Shown piece after piece: positions 60,696 to 64,000 of a DNA stretch of 64,000 nucleotides. The DNA comes from Actinophytocola gossypii (GTDB lineage: Bacteria > Actinomycetota > Actinomycetes > Mycobacteriales > Pseudonocardiaceae): assembly GCF_025165815.1 (NCBI RefSeq), contig NZ_JAFFZE010000015.1:124001-188000 (forward strand), written 5' to 3'. The notes under the pieces are model-generated. The model searched no databases, had not been told where the DNA came from, and saw nothing but the letters and a program-made list of their open reading frames with translations. A program made the translations under genes and the position numbers. Within the stretch, counting starts at the first letter, position 1. Every line of letters starts with the position of its first letter.

Positions 60696-61673
60696 ATGAA
60701 GAGTTACTGGCGGTCCGCCGTCACCCTCGCCGCGAGCGGTCTCGCGGTGGCGGCCCTCGCCGCACCGGCGAGCGCCGCACCCGCACCGGCGTCCTCCGTG
60801 GCAGTGCACCACGTCTCGGCCTCCGCCGAGTCGATCGCCGCCAAGTGGACGCCCGAGGCCATGCGCGCCGCGATCCCGCTCGACCGGCTGCTGCCGTCGG
60901 TGGACCCGTCGGCGTTGACCCAGGACGTCCGGCGCGCCGCGCCGCAGGTCGTCGAACCGACCACGTCCTTGCTCAACGACGTGCTGCCGATGGCGTTCCC
61001 CGAGGGCGGCGGTGAGTGGACCGGCGGCGGCGCGGTCGAGTCCACCGCCGGCCGCGTGTTCTTCACCTACGGCGGCCGGCAGGCCTCGTGCAGCGGCAAC
61101 GCGGTGACCAGCGGGAACAAGAGCGTCGTGATGACCGCGGGGCACTGCGTCAAGATGGACGGCGCCTGGCACACCGACTGGGTGTTCGTGCCCGCCTACG
61201 ACAACGGGAACGCCCCGCACGGCACCTGGACCGCGCGCGCCACGCTCGCCACCCCGCAGTGGGAGGCCAGTGAGGACATCAACTACGACGTCGGCGCGGC
61301 CGTGGTGAACCCGCTGGACGGGCAGAGCCTCACCGACGTCGTCGGTGGCCAGGGTGTTGCCTTCAACCAGCCGAAGATCCAGGACATGTACGCGTTCGGC
61401 TGGCCGGCGGCCGACCCGTACGACGGCACCCGGATGATCTACTGCAGCGGTCGCACGTTCAACGCGCTGATCAGCGACGGCATCGGCATGACCTGCGACA
61501 TGACCGGCGGCTCCAGCGGCGGGCCGTGGTTCCAGGAGTTCGACGAGGCCACCGGGGCCGGCATCCAGACCTCGGTGAACAGCTACAAGATCAACTTCGT
61601 TCCGACCTGGATGTTCGGCCCGTACTTCGGCGCCGACGCCCAGGGCGTCTACAACGCCGCGCAGGCGGCCTGA
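60696..61673 (+). CDS. Secreted trypsin-like serine protease
   Basis: A 325-residue exported protease. The signal peptide is about residues 1-28 (AALAAPASAA). A propeptide reaches roughly residue 105. The chymotrypsin-fold triad is His150 (MTAGHCV), Asp198 (NYDVGAAV) and Ser274 (TGGSSGGPW); Cys132 and Cys151 probably form the conserved disulfide. It resembles the V8/glutamyl-endopeptidase-like proteases of actinobacteria. A long hairpin follows the stop. Confidence 0.93.
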   Translation: MKSYWRSAVTLAASGLAVAALAAPASAAPAPASSVAVHHVSASAESIAAKWTPEAMRAAIPLDRLLPSVDPSALTQDVRRAAPQVVEPTTSLLNDVLPMAFPEGGGEWTGGGAVESTAGRVFFTYGGRQASCSGNAVTSGNKSVVMTAGHCVKMDGAWHTDWVFVPAYDNGNAPHGTWTARATLATPQWEASEDINYDVGAAVVNPLDGQSLTDVVGGQGVAFNQPKIQDMYAFGWPAADPYDGTRMIYCSGRTFNALISDGIGMTCDMTGGSSGGPWFQEFDEATGAGIQTSVNSYKINFVPTWMFGPYFGADAQGVYNAAQAA

Positions 61674-61683
61674 CCCGCGTGAC

Positions 61684-61720
61684 CCGGACGGGTGGCACCC
61701 GCAGGGTGTCACCCGTCCGG
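61684..61720 (+). terminator. Long hairpin terminator after the protease gene
   Basis: CCGGACGGGTG (61684-61694) pairs with CACCCGTCCGG (61710-61720); the stem continues through a G-U pair and CACCC/GGGTG to a 3-base loop, 17 pairs in all. It stops three bases before the next gene's -10 box. Confidence 0.85.
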
Positions 61721-61722
61721 CA

Positions 61723-61728
61723 TATCCT
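61723..61728 (+). promoter_or_regulatory. -10 box of the DUF2461 gene (leaderless layout)
   Basis: TATCCT eight bases before the ATG at 61737, directly after the terminator hairpin. Confidence 0.45.
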
Positions 61729-61736
61729 GACCCGCG

Positions 61737-62411
61737 ATGGACACCCGGTTCGAGGGCTTCGGCGAGCACGCCGTCGACTTCTACGACGGCCTGGCCGCCG
61801 ACAACTCACGGCCGTACTGGCTGGACAACAAGCACGTCTACCAGGCCGACGTGCGCGCGCCGATGGAAGCCCTGCTCGCCGAGTTGGCCGGTGAGTTCGC
61901 CACCGAGGACACCAGGGTCGCCGTGTTCCGCCCGTACCGCGACCTGCGGTTCGCCCGGGACAAGCGGCCGTACAAGGAACACTGTGGCGGCGTGATCGAG
62001 CCGGGCCGCGGCGCCGGGGCCTACTACGTCGAGGTCGGCACCGAGGGCCTGCGGGTCGGCGGCGGCTGCTTCCACCTCGAGTCCGACCAGCTCGCCCGCT
62101 ACCGCGCCGCGGTCGCCGAGGACCTGCACGGGCCCGAGCTGGCCCGGATCGTCGCCCGGCTGGCGAAGGCGGGCTGGGAGATCAGGGGCGACCGGCTGCG
62201 TACCCGACCGCGCGGCGTCGACCCCGACCACCCCCGGATCGACCTGCTGCGGCACCGGTCGGTGTACGCGATGCGGGTCTGGCCGCCGGACGACGTACTG
62301 CACGAGCGTGCCCTGATCGACCGGGTGCGCCGGGCCTTCCGCGCGGTGCGCCCGTTCAACGAGTGGGCCTGGAGCCATGTCGGAACCACCGAAAAGCGAA
62401 CAGGGCGATAA
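61737..62411 (+). CDS. DUF2461 family protein
   Basis: A 224-residue cytoplasmic protein of the DUF2461/TIGR02453 family. Typical blocks are FYDGLAADNSRPYWLDNKHVY, VFRPYRDLRFARDKRPYKEH and AYYVEVGTEGLRVGGGCF. The function of the family is not known. No partner gene is coupled to it; pyk follows after 75 bases with its own promoter. Confidence 0.88.
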   Translation: MDTRFEGFGEHAVDFYDGLAADNSRPYWLDNKHVYQADVRAPMEALLAELAGEFATEDTRVAVFRPYRDLRFARDKRPYKEHCGGVIEPGRGAGAYYVEVGTEGLRVGGGCFHLESDQLARYRAAVAEDLHGPELARIVARLAKAGWEIRGDRLRTRPRGVDPDHPRIDLLRHRSVYAMRVWPPDDVLHERALIDRVRRAFRAVRPFNEWAWSHVGTTEKRTGR

Positions 62412-62472
62412 CGTTCTGGATCGATCCGGTGGTTACTGACGGGTATCTCGGGATCGTTCCAGCGATCAGCGC

Positions 62473-62478
62473 TAGGCT
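62473..62478 (+). promoter_or_regulatory. -10 box of pyk (leaderless layout)
   Basis: TAGGCT eight bases before the pyk GTG at 62487. Confidence 0.45.
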
Positions 62479-62486
62479 GCGTACCC

Positions 62487-63911
62487 GTGAGTCGACGAGC
62501 AAAGATTGTATGCACTCTGGGACCGGCGACCGCGACCCCGGAAAAGGTGCGCGAACTGGTCGCGGCCGGCATGGACGTCGCCAGGATGAACTTCAGCCAC
62601 GGCAGCCAGAGCGACCACAAGCAGGTCTACGACCTGGTCCGGGCCGCCTCCGACGAGTCGGGCCGCGCGGTGGGCATCCTGGCCGACCTGCAGGGCCCCA
62701 AGATCCGTCTCGGCACGTTCGCCGGCGGGAAGGTCGACTGGCAGGTCGGTGACGTCGTCCGGATCACCGTCGAGGACGTCGAGGGCACCCACGGGCGCGT
62801 CTCCACCACCTACAAGGGCCTCGCCAGGGACGCGAAGGCTGGCGACCGCCTCCTGGTCGACGACGGCAACGTCGGGCTGACCGTCACCGCGGTCGAGGGG
62901 CCGGACGTGGTCTGCGAGGTCACCGAGGGCGGCAAGGTCAGCAACAACAAGGGCATCTCGCTGCCCGGCATGGACGTGTCGGTGCCGGCGATGTCGGAGA
63001 AGGACATCGAGGACCTGGAGTTCGCGCTCCAACTCGGCGTGGACTTCGTGGCGCTGTCCTTCGTGCGTTCCCCGGCCGACATCGACCTGGTGCACCAGGT
63101 GATGGACCGGGTCGGCAAGGGCAGGCTGCCGGTGATCGCGAAGCTGGAGAAGCCGGAGGCGGTCAGCAACCTCGAGGCGATCGTGCTGGCCTTCGACGGC
63201 GTGATGGTCGCCCGCGGCGACCTGGGTGTCGAGCTGCCCCTCGAGCAGGTCCCGCTGGTGCAGAAGCGGACCATCCAGATCGCGCGGGAGAACGCGAAGC
63301 CGGTGATCGTGGCGACCCAGATGCTGGAGTCCATGATCAACAACTCCCGCCCGACCCGCGCCGAGACCTCCGACGTGGCGAACGCGGTGCTCGACGGCGC
63401 CGACGCGGTGATGCTGTCCGGCGAGACCAGCGTCGGCCGGTACCCGATCGAGACGGTCCAGACGATGAGCCGGATCGTGGAGGCCGTGGAGAGCGAGTCC
63501 ACGGTGGTACCGCCGCTGACCCACGTGCCGCGCACCAAGCGGGGCGTGCTGTCCTACGCGGCGCGCGACATCGGCGAGCGGCTCAACGCCAAGGCCCTGG
63601 TCGCGTTCACCCAGTCGGGGGACACCGTCCGGCGGCTGGCCCGGCTGCACACGCACCTGCCGCTGCTGGCGTTCACCCCGGAGCCCGCCGTCCGCAGTCA
63701 GCTGGCGCTGACCTGGGGCGTGGAGACGTTCATGGTGCCGTCGGTCGACTCGACCGACCTGATGGTGCGCCAGGTGGACACGTCCATGCTCTCGATCGGG
63801 CGATACCAGCCGGGCGATCTGGTGGTCGTGGTCGCCGGGTCCCCGCCCGGCACGGTCGGCTCGACTAACCTCATCCGCGTGCACCGGCTGGGCGAGGAGG
63901 ACCACGCCTGA
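62487..63911 (+). CDS. pyk: Pyruvate kinase
   Basis: Pyruvate kinase converts phosphoenolpyruvate and ADP to pyruvate and ATP. The 474-residue protein has KIVCTLGPAT, MNFSHGS, the active-site IAKLEKPEAVSNLEAI, MVARGDLGVELP, VATQMLESMINNSRPTRAE and the C-terminal regulatory domain. The GTG start lacks a Shine-Dalgarno site and fits a leaderless transcript. A small GAGCC/GGCTC hairpin (63910-63925) follows the stop. Confidence 0.97.
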   Translation: MSRRAKIVCTLGPATATPEKVRELVAAGMDVARMNFSHGSQSDHKQVYDLVRAASDESGRAVGILADLQGPKIRLGTFAGGKVDWQVGDVVRITVEDVEGTHGRVSTTYKGLARDAKAGDRLLVDDGNVGLTVTAVEGPDVVCEVTEGGKVSNNKGISLPGMDVSVPAMSEKDIEDLEFALQLGVDFVALSFVRSPADIDLVHQVMDRVGKGRLPVIAKLEKPEAVSNLEAIVLAFDGVMVARGDLGVELPLEQVPLVQKRTIQIARENAKPVIVATQMLESMINNSRPTRAETSDVANAVLDGADAVMLSGETSVGRYPIETVQTMSRIVEAVESESTVVPPLTHVPRTKRGVLSYAARDIGERLNAKALVAFTQSGDTVRRLARLHTHLPLLAFTPEPAVRSQLALTWGVETFMVPSVDSTDLMVRQVDTSMLSIGRYQPGDLVVVVAGSPPGTVGSTNLIRVHRLGEEDHA

Positions 63912-63945
63912 GCCGAACCCGGCTCGAGGAGCGGCGGACCATCCC

Positions 63946-64000
63946 ATGACTGAAGCGGCGCGGCAGGCTGCCGCGGACCTGGCCGAGCTGCGTGCCGGGT
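63946..64000 (+). CDS. Start of an unidentified gene (cut by window edge)
   Basis: Eighteen codons from an ATG at 63946, after CGAGGAGCGG. The visible peptide is Ala-rich and helical (TEAARQAAADLAELRAG) and does not identify the family. In mycobacteria an acyl-CoA thioesterase gene (tesB1) follows pyruvate kinase, so that is the best guess from position only. Confidence 0.4.
   Translation, partial: MTEAARQAAADLAELRAG

Overview
The window is very GC-rich, uses GTG starts freely and packs genes with ATGA/GTGA overlaps, so it comes from an actinobacterium. The backbone order (bioD-bioB-bsaP-DUF2567, NUDIX regulator-nadA-nadB-nadC, hisD-C-B-H-priA-F-I, trpE-TIGR02234-trpC-B-A-lgt, then pyk) follows, as I recall it, the mycobacterial block around Rv1589-Rv1618. 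The accessory genes (CebR-type sugar operon, many TetR pairs, XRE/DUF5753 regulator) and gltBD between lgt and pyk suggest a filamentous Pseudonocardiaceae-like organism. The taxonomic call is inference. No rRNA, tRNA, CRISPR array, transposase or phage gene was seen.

Layout. 1-2422: end of the biotin locus with the small BsaP gene and a DUF2567 membrane protein. 2441-5140: accessory SDR with its MarR regulator, a LON-domain protein and an NrtR-like NUDIX regulator. 5210-8963: nadABC for de novo NAD. 8995-16003: TetR/P450 pair, nitrilase-family amidase, family-5 binding lipoprotein with a class V aminotransferase, and a secreted M14 carboxypeptidase. 16187-31538: a histidine operon broken into pieces by accessory genes (hisDCB + small membrane protein; hisH; priA; hisF-hisI). 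The inserts are TetR/DUF1992, SoxR/split transketolase, AraC/DJ-1/membrane cassette, XRE, PPOX, Uma2, and an ABC-2 transporter with TetR. 31531-37180: trp genes with no trpF, so PriA probably does the TrpF step. 37244-38317: lgt. 38321-41430: btuFCD cobalamin transporter under a cobalamin riboswitch. 41516-48845: CebR-type regulon (cebEFG-like transporter, GH1 beta-glucosidase, GH16+CBM6 glucanase) with two matching operators. 49111-55198: gltBD. 55370-61673: three regulator/enzyme groups (SDR/TetR, FAD monooxygenase/TetR, MIO-family lyase) and a secreted serine protease. 61737-64000: DUF2461, pyruvate kinase and the start of one more gene.

Three patterns cut across the genes. First, a dispersed repeat of about 50 bp occurs three times, each time between two co-transcribed genes and always in the sense direction (nadB/nadC, tktN/tktC, btuC/btuD). 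Second, about twenty transcription units show TANNNT-like -10 boxes only 6-8 bases before the start codon, the layout of leaderless transcripts; this includes every detached piece of the his operon. Third, several regulator genes sit beside paired palindromes that can be read as operators. Start sites were chosen using Shine-Dalgarno sequences, these -10 boxes and known family lengths; no search or alignment could be run.
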